A stretch of DNA of 64,000 nt from Ilyonectria destructans (GCA_020740775.1 JAHEWK010000001.1:2914001-2978000); one strand, 5' to 3'. Shown: positions 30,189 to 42,794, counted from the stretch's first letter. Numbers and translations: made by a program. The notes: generated by a model from the sequence alone, not told the origin.

Positions 30189-32398
30189 TTACCAAGGCCG
30201 GTTTCTGTTGTTCTGATCGGCCATGGCCTGGTTAATTTCACCCGAGCCTCCCTGCATGTTACCCACATTCGATCGGGGTGCCGACGCATGCGGAGTGTCT
30301 GGCTGTCCTCCCCGTGCCACACCGTCGGGTGATTGCAAGGGATTCGGGAGTCTGGACGACGCCGATGAAGATGACGACGGCTGCTGCTGTCCTGCGGGTG
30401 TCGTTAGGAAATCCGGTGCCCCGCTCAAGTTCCCGGGCCCTCCTCGTGGGTAGAAGCTGGGTGCCGAGGGAGACATCGAAATCGAAGGCTGCAAAAGCCC
30501 GGGTCGTGAAGGATAACCAGACAAATCCCTTGTCGGTGAAGTAGCAACGTGGCTCGGCCAAGGTCGCTGATGTGTTGGTGGATGAGTGCTTCGTGGAGAC
30601 GTGCGTGCGAATAGGTTTGCAGGCAAGTTTCCTTCTGGCCCGGATGACGAGGGCCCTTCCATTGATATGGGGTGAGTGGTAGTGCTGGATCCCCGCGTTT
30701 CTGGGTCGCTGTGGCGTGGCCGGGTTCGACGTTGCTGCTCAGCCGCATCGTCGGGCGGCGAGCGTCTGCCACCCGAAGAAGTCTGCCGCGAGGATGAACG
30801 GCCTGAACCACCCGGAGGTGTCATCGTCAGGGCTCGGATAAAAACGTCATCTCCACCCGACACCAATCTGTTGCATTCGTTAGAAAAATCGGCGTCTCTC
30901 AAAACTAAAACAGTGTCAGATGCGTACCCTGGGGGAATATTCCCCCCCCGCATTCTCATCATGTTCATAAAGGCCCTCGCCGATGTGCCATGTTGCTTGG
31001 GCTCCGCATGGAGCTTGTCGCGGCAGTATGGGCAGCTGTCGGAGTCCTCGAACCATTTCTTGATGCAGTGGTCTCCAAAAACATGCTTGCACTTAGGTAG
31101 GCGAAGAGGAGCCTCGTTGATACCCTCGGGGGCCTCGACGCCGTAGTCATTATAGCAAATGACACAAGCTATAAGGAAGTTAGCCCTGGCTTCGCTGGCA
31201 CTCGGCCGGGGAGTGCACGAAAAAACCTACTCCTTTCGGCCTCTGGGAGGTCGTCAATGTTGACGCTCTGCAGCGAACGCAGCGCCATCTTGGAGGCTAC
31301 CATTTTGCTAGACACTGAGCCTCTAACCAGCTGGATTTGGCGGACGAGGACATTGTCGACAGATTGTTGGTCCATGGAAGAACCATCTAGCCCAGACGAG
31401 TTTTGGATTATATGGTCCAGAAAGAACTGCCGACCCAACTCGTCATCGTCATCGTCCCGGCCCGACTCTGAAGATATGAATCGTGAAGACATCGATCGTC
31501 GTGCTCTAGGGTGCGACCGGCGAGATCCCGAGGGCGGTTGAGAGGATCCTACTACATGTGTTAGTGACGGGGAAAGAGGATGCAACAAATGAGGGGGCGG
31601 ATGCCGGGGAAGGTTTGAGGGTTTCGGTTTCGCAAAGGTCATGACCTTGTGTCACCATAAAGGAAAATGATACGGGTCAAGGAAGGTGAACTTACTGGCA
31701 GGCGACGATGCTTCACGAAACGCCCTCGAGGAAGACGTGGATGACGAGGGGAAATGTCCTCGTCGAGACTGAGTTGAGTTGAAAGGACCGGGAGGTGGAG
31801 GAGGGGGCACAAAAATCGAGTGGTTATGGTGAGGAAAGTTGTTTGCTGGAAGCTCAGACAACGCAAACGGCGGCCGAGGCAGTGAATTAGGTTCCGAGTT
31901 GTTGCCAACTGGCGGTATCCCCATGCCGACAGGTGCTTGAAAACCTAGAGGTCGTCCCCCGGGTACCTGGTTTACAAACGCCCCGTCGTTTATATGGCCA
32001 TTTGGAACTAGCTGGTGCCCCGGGACCGGGAGGTTACCCAGCGGTGCAGACATTCGGTGCGGCGAATGGTGTGGCGAGTGATGCGGCGAATGGTGAAAGT
32101 GTCGCGGCGGCATCGCACCCGTGAAGCTATCTTGGGGCGGGCCGCCGTGATAGCCCGGGACCGGTGGGGGCAGGCCGCCGTTCGGAGCGAGGTGGAAGGG
32201 ATCTGAGCCCGGAATCGGCATGGCAGGTTGCAGCGGGTGGTGAGGATACGACTGAGGCATGCCTTGGCCATGAGACTGCCACGGGTAGGCGGGGGAGGAT
32301 TGAGGATGAGGCATCCAGGGCCCCGAAGCGGCGTGAACGGGATCGTAGTGGGCGGCAGACCGTGGATGGTTGTGTAGAATGTAGTCCATGGGATCCAT
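30189..32398 (-). CDS. RING-finger protein, probable E3 ubiquitin ligase (4 exons)
   Basis: Exons are 32398-31696, 31551-31231, 31168-30928 and 30867-30189, giving 647 residues. Introns have donors GTAAGT, GTAGGT and GTACGC, with CTAAC branch sites. The amino half is Pro/His/Ser-rich and disordered, with H-H-S-P repeats near 32090. Exon 2 carries an acidic R-D-D-D-D-D-E-L-G segment. Exon 3 encodes the RING: C-V-I-C, then C-K-H-V-F-G-D-H-C, then C-P-Y-C. The usual fifth ligand position (H or C) is Gly, although a His sits directly before the next Cys; this pattern occurs in fungal RINGs. The tail is low-complexity Ser/Pro/Gly. The start chosen is M-D-P-M-D-Y at 32398; an in-frame upstream ATG at 32611 would add residues that look like untranslated leader. 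A role as E3 is inferred from the domain; substrates are unknown. Confidence 0.82.
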
Positions 32399-33169
32399 CA
32401 CGGGCAAGCGATTCGAGCAGCGAGTTATTGTCGCAGCGAGCGGAACAAATGGGGTCGGGCCTGACGCAGGCCCTGTGCTCGACGTCGTATATCGTACACG
32501 GCGGGGACGGCGAAGACAGCGGTAAGTGGAGTGGTTCAAATGGGGACGCAGCAGATGGTAGAGGCGGATGGAGAAGCAGAAGCAGAAGCAGAGGCAGCTC
32601 GGCGATAGCAAGCGAGGGCAGTATTCGTCTCTTTTCTTAGAAGCAGTGCTGGACTAGGACTATCGGGGGAACGCTGGGTCACAAAGCGGTGATCGGGAAA
32701 CACGGAGCGGTTGCGGTCATGGGAACAGAGGCCCCGGAGGCCGAGACGACGAGTTGGTTGGAGGGGAGGGAGAGGCGGAGACGGCGGACGAGGAGGGGCT
32801 ATCGTTCGTTATCGGGGCCTGGCGATAGCGCCGATGACGATGGTGGTGGGTTCTAGCGGCGTCCGTGGGGTGAGGGAGCGTCAGAGAGCGAGAGTGACTG
32901 ACTGCGACTGTGACCGTGACGGTGGCCGCGATGGAGGGGAATAAATGAAGGGCGGGAAGAGGAGGAAGAGGAGGAGGAGAGCAGAGGGCCAGACGAGAGA
33001 CGAGCGGGGAGGGAGGAGCGAGTAAAATGCAAAAATAAAAGAACGAATGCCACGTCTTGTAGGACTAAGCTGGAACTGGGCCTGGTGATGATGCTTGCTC
33101 GGTTGCAGGGACAGGCTCGGGCGGCATTCAGCAGTTCCAGTGTTTGTCCGTCGTGGGCTGGGGCGGGCT

Positions 33170-33272
33170 GGTCTGGACGGGCTGGACGGGCTGGACGGGC
33201 TGGTCTAGACGTGGAATGGATGCACAGCAATTTGCTCCGCCAGCACGTAGGCGTAGGCGTAGGCGTAGGCGT
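33170..33272. repeat. Two adjacent G-rich minisatellites (10-bp and 6-bp units)
   Basis: A GCTGGACGGG unit repeats about four times between 33170 and 33205. A GTAGGC hexamer repeats four to five times between 33245 and 33272. Both lie about 800 bp upstream of the RING gene start and show no coding potential. Confidence 0.85.
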
Positions 33273-33350
33273 GCTTGCCTCTCCCCGGCGGCGGCGGCGG
33301 GCGAGGCGTGTGAGGCGAGACGAGGCGAGATGAGGCGAGACGAGGGGGCA

Positions 33351-33400
33351 GGCAGACAGACAGACAGACAGGACAGACAATAGACAGACAGTCAGTCAGG
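33351..33400. repeat. CAGA tetranucleotide microsatellite
   Basis: An imperfect run of CAGA/GACA units with interruptions, about 50 bp long. It is simple-sequence DNA with no feature attached. Confidence 0.85.
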
Positions 33401-34439
33401 TATACTGTAGGTGTGTAAGGCACTGTAGGTGTGGACTCCAGACGGACTGTAGGTGTGGGCTGGAGGTGTGTGCCGGGTTTGACGATGAACGACGGACCCT
33501 GTCAGGTCCAGGCAGGTGTTTCCTTTGGCCGACTTTGCCTCCTTGCCCTGTCTCTCTTCTTTCCCCGAGGGCAAGACAAGGGAAATCAATATTCACCCCC
33601 CCCCTCGTTCGTGATGGCAGCCGCCCGTCGGAAGAAGACCGCAGCGGCCAAGCCGGGCCGGACGTAGTAAGGGAGGGAGACAAAAGCAGCCCAACAAGGT
33701 GGAGTGGATGAGCGGATGGGATAGCGGAACAAGTGGGATAGCGAGCACCGGGGGGGTCAGGGAGCGCAGGCACGGCTGGACACAGCAGCAGGGAGATATG
33801 GAGGTAACACTCGGCGGTGGTGAGCCGTGGGAGTCTGGACAGACAGAGCAGGCTAGCTACGAGGATCGGGTGTGTGATGTTATATGATGGAGGAAGCGAC
33901 GGACGCTGGAGGAAGAGGAGAAGGAGGAGGAGGAGAGGGGGGTAATCATGAGAGAAGAGGGGACAGAGGGGACAGAGGGGACATGACGGAGATGGAAATG
34001 GGACACGGATACGGAGAACTCAAGCAAACGGAATTCACCCAGCTGAACCTGAACCAAACGAGCCAAACGAGCCGAACGAACCAAACGGAGAGCGAGGCGA
34101 AAAAAGCACCACCACCCACCTACCCACTACCGGCCGGCCGCTACGACGAATGCCCAACTGACTAAACACGGCAAACGCCAGAGAGAGAGACAAGATGTGC
34201 GAGAACGGGGAGCAAGCGAGAGTCATGGTCATGCGCAACAAAGGAAGTCTACTTATTAACTAGCCGGGGGGCCGGGAGGGGGCGGGGACAGCAAAAGCAA
34301 GGGAGAGCCAGCCAGCCATGTCCGCTCCAAAAACCCGCCAGCAGCAAGCAGCCAAGCCCAGCCCCAGGCGGCCCCAACCCGACGAGGCAGCGGGAAGACG
34401 AGGAGGGAGGGAGAGAACGGGAGAGAGACAGAGAGAGAC

Positions 34440-34467
34440 ACAGAGAGAGAGAGAGAGAGAGAGAGAC
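34440..34467. repeat. (GA)n microsatellite
   Basis: A dinucleotide GA run of roughly 13 units, within a longer polypurine stretch that begins near 34395. Such GA tracts are common in fungal promoters but nothing specific is shown here. Confidence 0.9.
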
Positions 34468-36761
34468 TTGTTCCCTCGTCTGTGGACCTCTTGGGCTGAT
34501 TGATTGACGGTACTTCGGGTTGGCAGGCAAGGGGATGTGCTGTAATACCTCTAGCCTGTACCAATTATGTGGTATCCAGTCCTGCCATGAACCCCGTCGC
34601 AACAGCATGCCTGCAGCAGGTGTGTGCACATGAGCATGACGGTGGCCAAGCAAAACAGAGCGCAGTCCGTCCCGTCAAGTCAGCGCCGGACGCCTCCGTA
34701 AATGGACACTTCCGACAATCAAAAATCAATCCGACGGCGCGGCCCAGCGCCAATGCCAATACAACCAATGCCAATACCAATGCCAATAGCCGGTGCTAGC
34801 GGTCAGACAAGCAAGCTGCCGGAACGGTGGAGAGAGACGAGACATGGCCATTATGCAAACCAAACCCTCGCCCTGCCTCCGTTGGTCGTACACACCAGAG
34901 CAGCCATGACAAAGTCTAGCAGGCATGATCATCATGTGAGCTGCACCCAGCCCGTCTCGTGCCTTGCGTGCCTCGAGCCATCCATCACCTCACCAAACAC
35001 ACATCATTACTCGTTTGAAAGGCAGCCCGCCTCACTCCAGTCGACCCAGCGTGGCCAATATTTGTCGGCGTCTTTATGTCGACGAGCCCCCCCCCCTTGA
35101 ATCCACTCCGTCTTTCCCTCATTCCACCACCCTACTTACTACGTCCGTCCACTTTATCTTGCGTTTGCGGATAGGCAATGTGATGACAGTCACAACCCCT
35201 CCCTCAACACACTCCATTATTACCTCTGCTCGGCTGCTTACCCTGCACCCTGCCGCACTGCACCTTGGTGTCGACTCGGTGTCGAACTAGCAAACAAACG
35301 CCGCCACCAGCGCAAACTGCATCATGTGTGGAGGACTCCGTCGCGACGCACGAATATGCCCGGAGCCGCTTTTGGACCCTGCTGAACGTGCCCGGATGTG
35401 AGCTGCGCTGCGGGCCTCGATCTCGGAGCGGCCACGAGTAAGTGCTACAGCTAAAGGGCCTGGGCTTTCGGTAATTATTGTGTCTTATTGCCTCCCCCTT
35501 CTTCATATGTTTGTCTCTGCCAACCTCCCTCCCGAATCGAGAGAAAGGGGAAAAATCATGACGCCAGCTGGACACCCCCATGTCCATGTCTCGATCTGTT
35601 TGACGCCGCTATCCATTTTCAACTCTCTGACTGTCACCTTTCGTACTTTAGCGCGCCTCACCTGACCACCTCGTCAGTCAACCCGGACAAAGAAGGCGTC
35701 TCATCTTTTTCCTGGTCGCTTCTTGTCTCAAAGCCATTTGCCCCTCACCTACCTGGTATCCATCTACCCATCCACTCATCCATCTCGTCTGGCCTGCCAC
35801 GTCCGGTACCTTCTGACCTGTCTCAATCCCCTCGCTGTGTGTCTCACGTCCATTCGCACCAGCCAAGTCATATCGTATGCCACTTCACTTGGACAACACC
35901 GCTCCTGTTGTTGGCTGCTGGTCTGGTCGTGTTTCCCACAAACGCTGCAACCACTCTATCGCATGGCGTTTTTGGACTCGTCACACACACGTCCTCGCAC
36001 AGGCTGCCCATGCCAATGTCACTAGCACTGAGTATCAAGCTGTCATCAAATAAGAGCCCCTCCTCCGGCTCTTCCCAGCTCATCGGCCTTCACACACCCC
36101 GCCTCTGATTCGTCCCCGCCCTTGAATCCTGGCGGCGATCATAGGACTCTCCCGTTTCGGGCGCCGTAGCGTCATGTGTCTGTCGCTATTTTGACTCTTT
36201 TGCATTGTTCCCCTCTTAGGTCGCCAGCACTAGAGTCTTCTCCTGCACAAACCCGCATTGCTAGCCTAGTCGGGGCTCATGAATAGACACGTATCGCCTG
36301 TAAGCTCGATATAAATACAACCCGGGGATGCATTCCCCCACCCTCGACGCATGCGGCCGGCCGATGGGTGCTTGTTTGTACGAAACACCACGTTGGCCTT
36401 GCCTCGGCCTTTGTCCCGGCCTCTGTTCTCGTTCCTACTGCTTGTCCTCGACAGCCTCCCGCACGCCGCCAATCTCTTCTGCATCTATCAAATTCACTCG
36501 ATGCGACGTACACTGCTGCCAAGTCGTGTCTCCATCCCAAACGGGCTCACTGGCTCCTCGTCACATCTTATCAACACTGCACAGTCTCAAAGCCAATACT
36601 CGCATGATTGCTCTGACAGTAATTGCTGACAAGGCCAAGGGCATGCAGGCCGTGCTTCTAGAGATAACGCCACATATATGCACCCAAGCGCCGGAGGGAG
36701 AAACCTGCAGAGTTACGCCCCCAAATGAGTGATTCCAAACCGTCAAAAGCCGAGCCTTATT

Positions 36762-39425
36762 TCACTTCTTCGGTAGACGATACTTGCCGCCCACTAGCTC
36801 TAACTCATTCTCCACCACTTTTTCTCCGAGGAATTCCTGAAGTTCCTCATTGCTCCAGGGGCAACCGTCAGCGATCAACATCTTCATCATCATCAAGATT
36901 TGTCCCAGAGGCATTGCTGGTGCCGAGTTTGTCAACATGCCCACGATAAACTGCCAATATACCGTCCGTCGCTCGTTTTCCATCGAGTCCACGTTCTTCG
37001 GCTTGCGCGGCGATGGTTGACCGCCATCTTCTGTACCCTGGGCATTTGATGTATCCTCCATTTGAGCCGCAGCACTGTCGTCTAAACGCTCCAGGACCAC
37101 GTATGTCTGATTCCCAGCGTCACGTAATACCCGCTTGCTCACCCAGAATCTCAGAGCAAGTCCCAGAAGGTCTTCGTCAATCATCAGCTTCTCCCAAATC
37201 TCATTAAACGTTCGTTGTTGAGGGCCCGAGTCTCCCGATCCTCCTTCTTCCTGGAAGGCGTAGATGACAGCCGCCTCATATGTCTTACATTCCAACTCTA
37301 TCGAGCGGTCTTCTAGGTCCAACTTGACCGTCGCCGACCCAAGGTGATCCAGCCAAGTGAGTTTTCGTGATGATTTGAGCTCCTCGAAACCCTGTTCGTA
37401 ACGACTTTGAATCTCTGCCACTGGAGGGGGAACTGTGAAAGGGTCTTTGGGCAGGCTGGGCCAGAAAAGTCGGGATAGAATTTTTGAGTGATACGTGACG
37501 TTCTCTGTCTCAAGATCCGAGTTCCGACGTAGGGTTTTGTTTAGTCGAGCATCTACCCGCTTTGAGTCTTGAATATCTTTCATCATGACATCGCAATTTT
37601 GTAAAGCATTTTCGCCGAATCGCTTCTTCAGCAAACCGAGCACCTTGGTCTCTTGAAGGAACGTAGCCTGATTCGAGAGTAATCGCTCAGCGATGATGTG
37701 CTGGAATTCCTTGATGAATATATCTTGAGAGCCGAGTGCGTTGATCAGAGTGCCAATGACGTCCTCGTTCTTGGGTCTCTTGTAGTTGACACCGGCATCC
37801 ACCGGGTCAGGGACCCAAGTCATGTCATTCCAGTCGAGGTCTTCATCATCTGTCTCGCGTCGTTGTTGTTGAGAGGCTGCGTTTAATAAAAGTGCCAACT
37901 CTACTAGCTTGGTATTTCCCCCGTCGGTTTCAGTGCTGTTGGGGTTTGCGAGTAGTCCTATGACGACAATGCGGATGGCATCATCTCGCTGACAGAGGTA
38001 TAGCTGGAGGGCATGTACAACGCGGTCGAGCAACACTTTCGAGTGGTCCAGAGCATGGAAGGTTCGAATCATAGAGATATAGGTCTGCAGGATGTCCAAG
38101 GTAGAGCGACCCGGATGAAGAAGTCGCTTCTGCAGCGCCAGAGAAAACGCATCAGTTAGCTGAAGGCGACGTTGAGGTGTAGTGACAGCTAGACGGAGGT
38201 CCTCCAGGCCGCCCTTGCTTTCGGGCCAGTTCAAGGCAATGTCAAAGAGCTCATGGATGCGCAACGTTGCCAGCCGACCAACGGCGATGTCTTTCCAACA
38301 TTCAACATCACTCCAGGCAATTTGGGTGCCGAGGCGGTTGAAGACTTCAACAGCAAGGCGCCCGTAGTGATTCTCGACCCAGTCGGAGAGATGAGCAAGG
38401 CACCCGGATAGAAGGGATGCGGAAGTAGTGCTTGACGGGTCCGCCTTTTGCCATACGCCTGCATATGAGTTCTGGATGAACTCGGCCATGATCGCATTCA
38501 TAATCTCTGCAAACCGGACCTGGAAGCTCTCGCCGGCCAGGCCGACATTTTGGAGCGATTCGAGCAGACCCAGGAGTTCCCCTCGTGCTGCCGAGACGCG
38601 ATCACTATCTTCTGAGTCTAGGGGTGCCAATTCTCCGTCATATCTTCTCCCAGAGCCAAGAATCATGCGGACAAGCTGGTGCACCACGCCACGGAGAGCA
38701 TCCATCAGACCTTGAGTCATCGAGTTTCCGATGATGGCATGCAGATCACGGCGGAACTTGGCCATGGCAGCGGCATCAGATAGGTCATCTCCGAACCCCC
38801 TGGAGATGAGTCGCAGCCCATAGAGATACTGGCGATGGGCAGCCTCGAGGGTGGAAATGCTTGCCAAGAGCACTTGCGCCTGCCCTCCTTGGCCGGCACA
38901 CGCAGCCAGCAATGGCATGACGTGGTGGACGAAATGCTGGCGGACCTGCTGGGTATGCCACAGCAGGATGTCATCGATATGGGTGGCCTGAGGCAGTGCC
39001 CGGCCAGGGTTGAGGACTAGGGCCAGCGAGTCGAGGAAGTTGCCGTCAATATCCAGCTCCTGCGACTCGGGAGCAAGGGTACCGAAGGAGTCCTCGATGG
39101 CAACCGAAGAGGGCAGCTGAATACGAGAAGTGACAACGTGCCAGGCACGATCCCACCTCACCTGGTCGCTGGCCTGATGAAGGGTCGCGAGACGGGGCGG
39201 AGGAGGAGGAAGAGGGGGTCCAGCGGCCGCGGCGCCAGCACCATGCTGGCTAAGGGGCGGTCCGGAAGAAGGCGAGGGTAACGACGCGTGGGGACCGCCA
39301 AAGGCGGCGCCGGGCTGCGTGAAGGGCGCGACGGGCGTGGAGAGCGGAGTCGGTTGAGAGACGTCGGTCTCGAAGACGGACCGGAGGACCCGCTGCTTCC
39401 GAGCCCGGTATCGCGACGCCGTCAT
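36762..39425 (-). CDS. apc2: Anaphase-promoting complex subunit 2 (cullin family)
   Basis: An uninterrupted frame gives 887 residues from ATG 39425 (M-T-A-S-R-Y-R-A-R-K). An in-frame ATG at 39548 would make 928, but the added part reads like leader. Apc2 is the cullin-like scaffold of the APC/C; its C-terminus binds the RING subunit Apc11 to ubiquitinate cyclins and securin in the nucleus. The amino two thirds is helical, as in cullin repeats. The cullin-homology region includes E-D-V-I-G-T-L-I-N-A-L-G-S-Q near 37760, the E-R-L-L block near 37685 and S-R-L-F-W-P near 37470. The last 70 residues or so form the Apc2 winged helix, with Y-W-Q-F-I-V-G-M-L, then L-I-A-D-G and a final G-G-K-Y-R-L-P-K-K. 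The length matches fungal Apc2. No intron is needed. Confidence in the family is high; the start is less certain. Confidence 0.9.
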   Translation of the reverse strand: MTASRYRARKQRVLRSVFETDVSQPTPLSTPVAPFTQPGAAFGGPHASLPSPSSGPPLSQHGAGAAAAGPPLPPPPPRLATLHQASDQVRWDRAWHVVTSRIQLPSSVAIEDSFGTLAPESQELDIDGNFLDSLALVLNPGRALPQATHIDDILLWHTQQVRQHFVHHVMPLLAACAGQGGQAQVLLASISTLEAAHRQYLYGLRLISRGFGDDLSDAAAMAKFRRDLHAIIGNSMTQGLMDALRGVVHQLVRMILGSGRRYDGELAPLDSEDSDRVSAARGELLGLLESLQNVGLAGESFQVRFAEIMNAIMAEFIQNSYAGVWQKADPSSTTSASLLSGCLAHLSDWVENHYGRLAVEVFNRLGTQIAWSDVECWKDIAVGRLATLRIHELFDIALNWPESKGGLEDLRLAVTTPQRRLQLTDAFSLALQKRLLHPGRSTLDILQTYISMIRTFHALDHSKVLLDRVVHALQLYLCQRDDAIRIVVIGLLANPNSTETDGGNTKLVELALLLNAASQQQRRETDDEDLDWNDMTWVPDPVDAGVNYKRPKNEDVIGTLINALGSQDIFIKEFQHIIAERLLSNQATFLQETKVLGLLKKRFGENALQNCDVMMKDIQDSKRVDARLNKTLRRNSDLETENVTYHSKILSRLFWPSLPKDPFTVPPPVAEIQSRYEQGFEELKSSRKLTWLDHLGSATVKLDLEDRSIELECKTYEAAVIYAFQEEGGSGDSGPQQRTFNEIWEKLMIDEDLLGLALRFWVSKRVLRDAGNQTYVVLERLDDSAAAQMEDTSNAQGTEDGGQPSPRKPKNVDSMENERRTVYWQFIVGMLTNSAPAMPLGQILMMMKMLIADGCPWSNEELQEFLGEKVVENELELVGGKYRLPKK

Positions 39426-40869
39426 GGTGATGGCCGTGGGCGTAGTGGCATGGACGTTTGGCCCGGCAGTGTTTTGGGGGTCGTTGTTTGGACTGTTGGT
39501 CGGAAGTAGGCAAATGAAGCTTGGGGCACGGGAAGTGTGGTGCCCCACGTTTCAGCAGGCACGGCAGCTGGAGCAGGCAAGAGGCAAGTACAAACGCCAC
39601 AGTGCCAGGGGCAGCGGGCAGCGGGATCTGCGCCAAGCAGCGCGCTTAGTGCGCTAAATTCCGAAGCGCCACCGAGTGTCCTCGTCGCGGCGCGAGGGGA
39701 AAAAAAAGAGGAGCGAACCGCGTGCCCGAGACCCGAGACCCGAGGGATCGTCACAGAGGAGGCGAGGGGACGTGATCCCACAGCACCCGGCCGGGATTGC
39801 GACCACGGCGCTGGATCCGAGTCCGAAGCCCGCCCGACACACCGGGATTTTGAAGGGGTGCGTGCGTGCGAGTGCGAGTGGTCGCGTGCAGTTAAGTGTG
39901 CCTCGGAGAATGCCTTGCGACGTGCACCTCGCGCCGTGCAACGACCGTCCCTTGTCCCGACTCTTCTGCGTGCCGTCTCCGTAGCCTCGTTACGCGCGTG
40001 TCCCGCTGCCGCTGCTGCTGCCGTGTGCCGTTGGACGCAGCCCAGCGCCCGGGAACAGCGAGATTCAGTCCCTCACCTCACGCCCCTCAAGTCTCATGCT
40101 GCGCGCCACAGCGGTGTTGTGCGCGGGTGCACGTGCTGGTGTGTGAGAGAGTATGTCCCAGCTTTGGTGCTAATGCAATAACCAGGTAAAGTGCTTCGGT
40201 CCAGCAGTTATGTCAGAAATGTGTAAGGCTGCCAGTCTAGCACAAGGATTACGCCATATATTGTCCCAAAATGGCCGGGTTGCCCTGGCCTGTTTCGATG
40301 GCATTTGATGTTATCCATGCTGGCTAATTCGTAGGGCGGACTGGTTTGAATGAACCCGTTGAGCGGGGAGGACGGGAATGTGGAGCTCCGAAACCCGAAA
40401 GGATGAAAAGGAACGGCTGAATCATGAAAGGGGGGTGGGCCGCTCTTGCTTGACAGAAGCCTTCTTAATGATGGAGATATTGGTATAGGATCCAAGGAGC
40501 TATAATACGAGAGGCGAACTAGTATTATTTGGTCATATCAAACGCAATGGGTAGCGATTCCTATGACTCCTACTGCTACTACTACACATGTATTACGCAG
40601 GTACAAGGCAACGTATAGTTGACAGTAGTATTAGTGTCATGGTATGATCCATGATCCACCTCCTAGGATCCTTTACACGGAGAGGACCTAATAAAATTAT
40701 CGCCATACAGCTGGGACTCGGCCGGTGGAGATCCCCCCGGCTCCGGAACTCTCCACCCTCGCCTTCCCGGCCGATTTCTCCCGCCGGGGTTGGAGGCAGC
40801 GGGGACCCGGCATCACGAAATGGGCCCTTACTGTGTACGGAATGGGCGCAACTCAAATTCCAAATCAAC

Positions 40870-40922
40870 ACCCGCCCACCCGCCGCCCACCCGCCGCCAA
40901 CCCGCCGCCAACCCGCCGCCAG
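40870..40922. repeat. C-rich minisatellite (about 10-bp unit CCGCCGCCMA)
   Basis: Units of CCGCC plus CAACC or CCACC are repeated about five times. The plus strand is C-rich, the minus strand G-rich. It lies about 1.5 kb upstream of apc2. Confidence 0.85.
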
Positions 40923-42794
40923 TGGCGCGCCGATTTTGTCCAGGGATAGATGCAACTGAGCTGGAGCACGGAAGAGAACTGGGGCACTGGGGGGCACAGG
41001 AAGACGACAACAGCCTGATCCACTTTCCCCCCTGCCGCCAACTCTCCAACCCTCGAACCCTCCATCATAAGAGGATACTCACTTCTGACCCTGCTCCATC
41101 CCATCCCCATTAATCCATCTGGCCTTGGTGTGGACTCTTCAATTACAGAGGACTACGTAACGGCCGCCCCCATACTTCTCCAACCCACAGTACTACGTAG
41201 TCCTACGTAGTCAGGCCCGCCGAACGCCTCCATTGGCACTCCGTAGCTACCCATGGCACCCCTGGCTTCTATCCAGGGCACGGCTTGAGCAGCATCCGGT
41301 TCTTCATCCTTGGTACCCACTGCTGTGTTCTCTGGGACCTTGCCCTGTAATTATTATCCCTGTCCGGCTCTCGCTCGTCTCTCCGCCACTCATAACGCTC
41401 CGTCAGCGATGCACGAGGTCTCTCCAACTGGTCTCTCCCACTCATCTGGTCACACAGTTGACTGTCCCCAGTCTCGACGTCTGGCATGCCACCCAAGCCA
41501 AGCTAAGGCCTGGTTCTCTCCACTCGGTCCCCACTGTATCCCGCCCTGCTCCCGCCTCTCGCCAGCCCTCACTCTCCTGCTCCATCCCGCCTTATCCCAA
41601 TCTCGCTCCTCCTCACGCTCTCGCACCCGGTAAACTAGGATCATATCTTCCCGATCTCGCCCTCATGTCACCCTTCACCTCAATCGAATCACTGGCTACA
41701 CCCCACTGCCGTCTTTTCAACCACGCCCACTATCCGCCCCCCATTTCTGAAATCAAGCATCCTTTCCTCGTCTGCCCTGCCAATGTGGCTAAGTGCCCTT
41801 GCTAGCCAAAACTAAAAGTGACAGAAACGTAGCATCCAGGTTCACGAATTGCCCAAAAGAATTAGCTGGTGCCTGGCGGTGTCGATCCGATCAATCTGTC
41901 TGCCGCACCCCAATGCGACGGGCATATCCGGTGTCTCCGGAGCTACGGCTCGACAGGATGTCTCATTGTCTCTCGCTGGAAACACCTGGCCATTGACCAA
42001 GACGGCTTGGCCCCCAGGGGTTTGGCGACGCCCGTTTCTCTTGGGGTCGCCGAGTCATAGGCTTGACGATAAGCACACCCCTGGGTCTTGGCCCCTGCCT
42101 TCTACCCCCCTTCTAGCTTTGTGCTCTTCCCTTCTGGAGCTTCTATAGCTGCTCACGTTCCTGATGGCGTCTTTTAGTCCAACGGCGGCGCACCTGGCTG
42201 CACGTGAGCCTGTTCGCCCCCATGCAGCCGGGGAGTTTGAAGGGGTGAATGTCGAGTCCCAAACAGGGAAACAGCCAGGGCGACGGCAGAGACATCCACA
42301 GAGCCGGTAATCCGGACGGATACTCCGTACCAAATACTACAGTAGTCCTAGACTCCTGGCTAATCTGATGCCACTCCCAAGCCCCGAAGCTTGCGGGGAT
42401 CGGGCGCCTTGTTGGGCGTGGCTGGCTTTTGCCGTCTACTGGGTCCGACATCGATCCGACCAAACGCCCCGCAGCCCTGGAGCTGGACGCACGTGCGGTC
42501 ATCATCCATGCTACCAGCTTCGCGTGGTTGGCTGGTGCGGAATAGACATGGATCTTGTGTTGATCAGTGAGTGAGTAAGCGAGCGAGCAAGCGAATGGGA
42601 GAGGGCGCGGGTATGAAGGTCAGCCCGGCAGAGGCACAACGGCATCATCGTGCTGACCTTGGTGGTCCGCGTCCAATGCAACAGTGCTCGCTTGACCGAC
42701 CATTCAAGAGTTCCGAGTCTGGCTGCGGCGGCTGGCAGATGGAACCGGATAGGACCCAACAGTAAGGCCTAGCAGGGCCTGGCATCTGGCAACT

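Larger units (their letters stand above)
32399..36761. other. 4.4-kb gene-free spacer rich in simple repeats
   Basis: This spacer lies between the RING gene start and the Apc2 stop, both minus. It holds the RING promoter and leader, several microsatellites, and the Apc2 3' region. Open frames such as 35488-36108 plus and 33396-33773 minus are Pro/Ser/His-rich with no domain and no sensible splice partners. No tRNA or other RNA gene was recognised. An unannotated non-coding RNA or a poorly conserved gene cannot be excluded. Confidence 0.5.

Noticed and set aside
32399..32611. Upstream in-frame ATG of the RING gene
   Set aside because: The added residues are Arg/Cys/Leu-rich and leader-like; M-D-P-M-D-Y at 32398 is the more natural start.
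35488..36108. Plus-strand 206-codon frame
   Set aside because: Pro/Ser/His-rich translation of pyrimidine-rich spacer DNA, without domain or splice partners.
39537..40181. Plus-strand 214-codon frame opposite the apc2 leader
   Set aside because: Arg/Ala/Cys-rich translation of a GC-rich promoter region; no recognisable feature.
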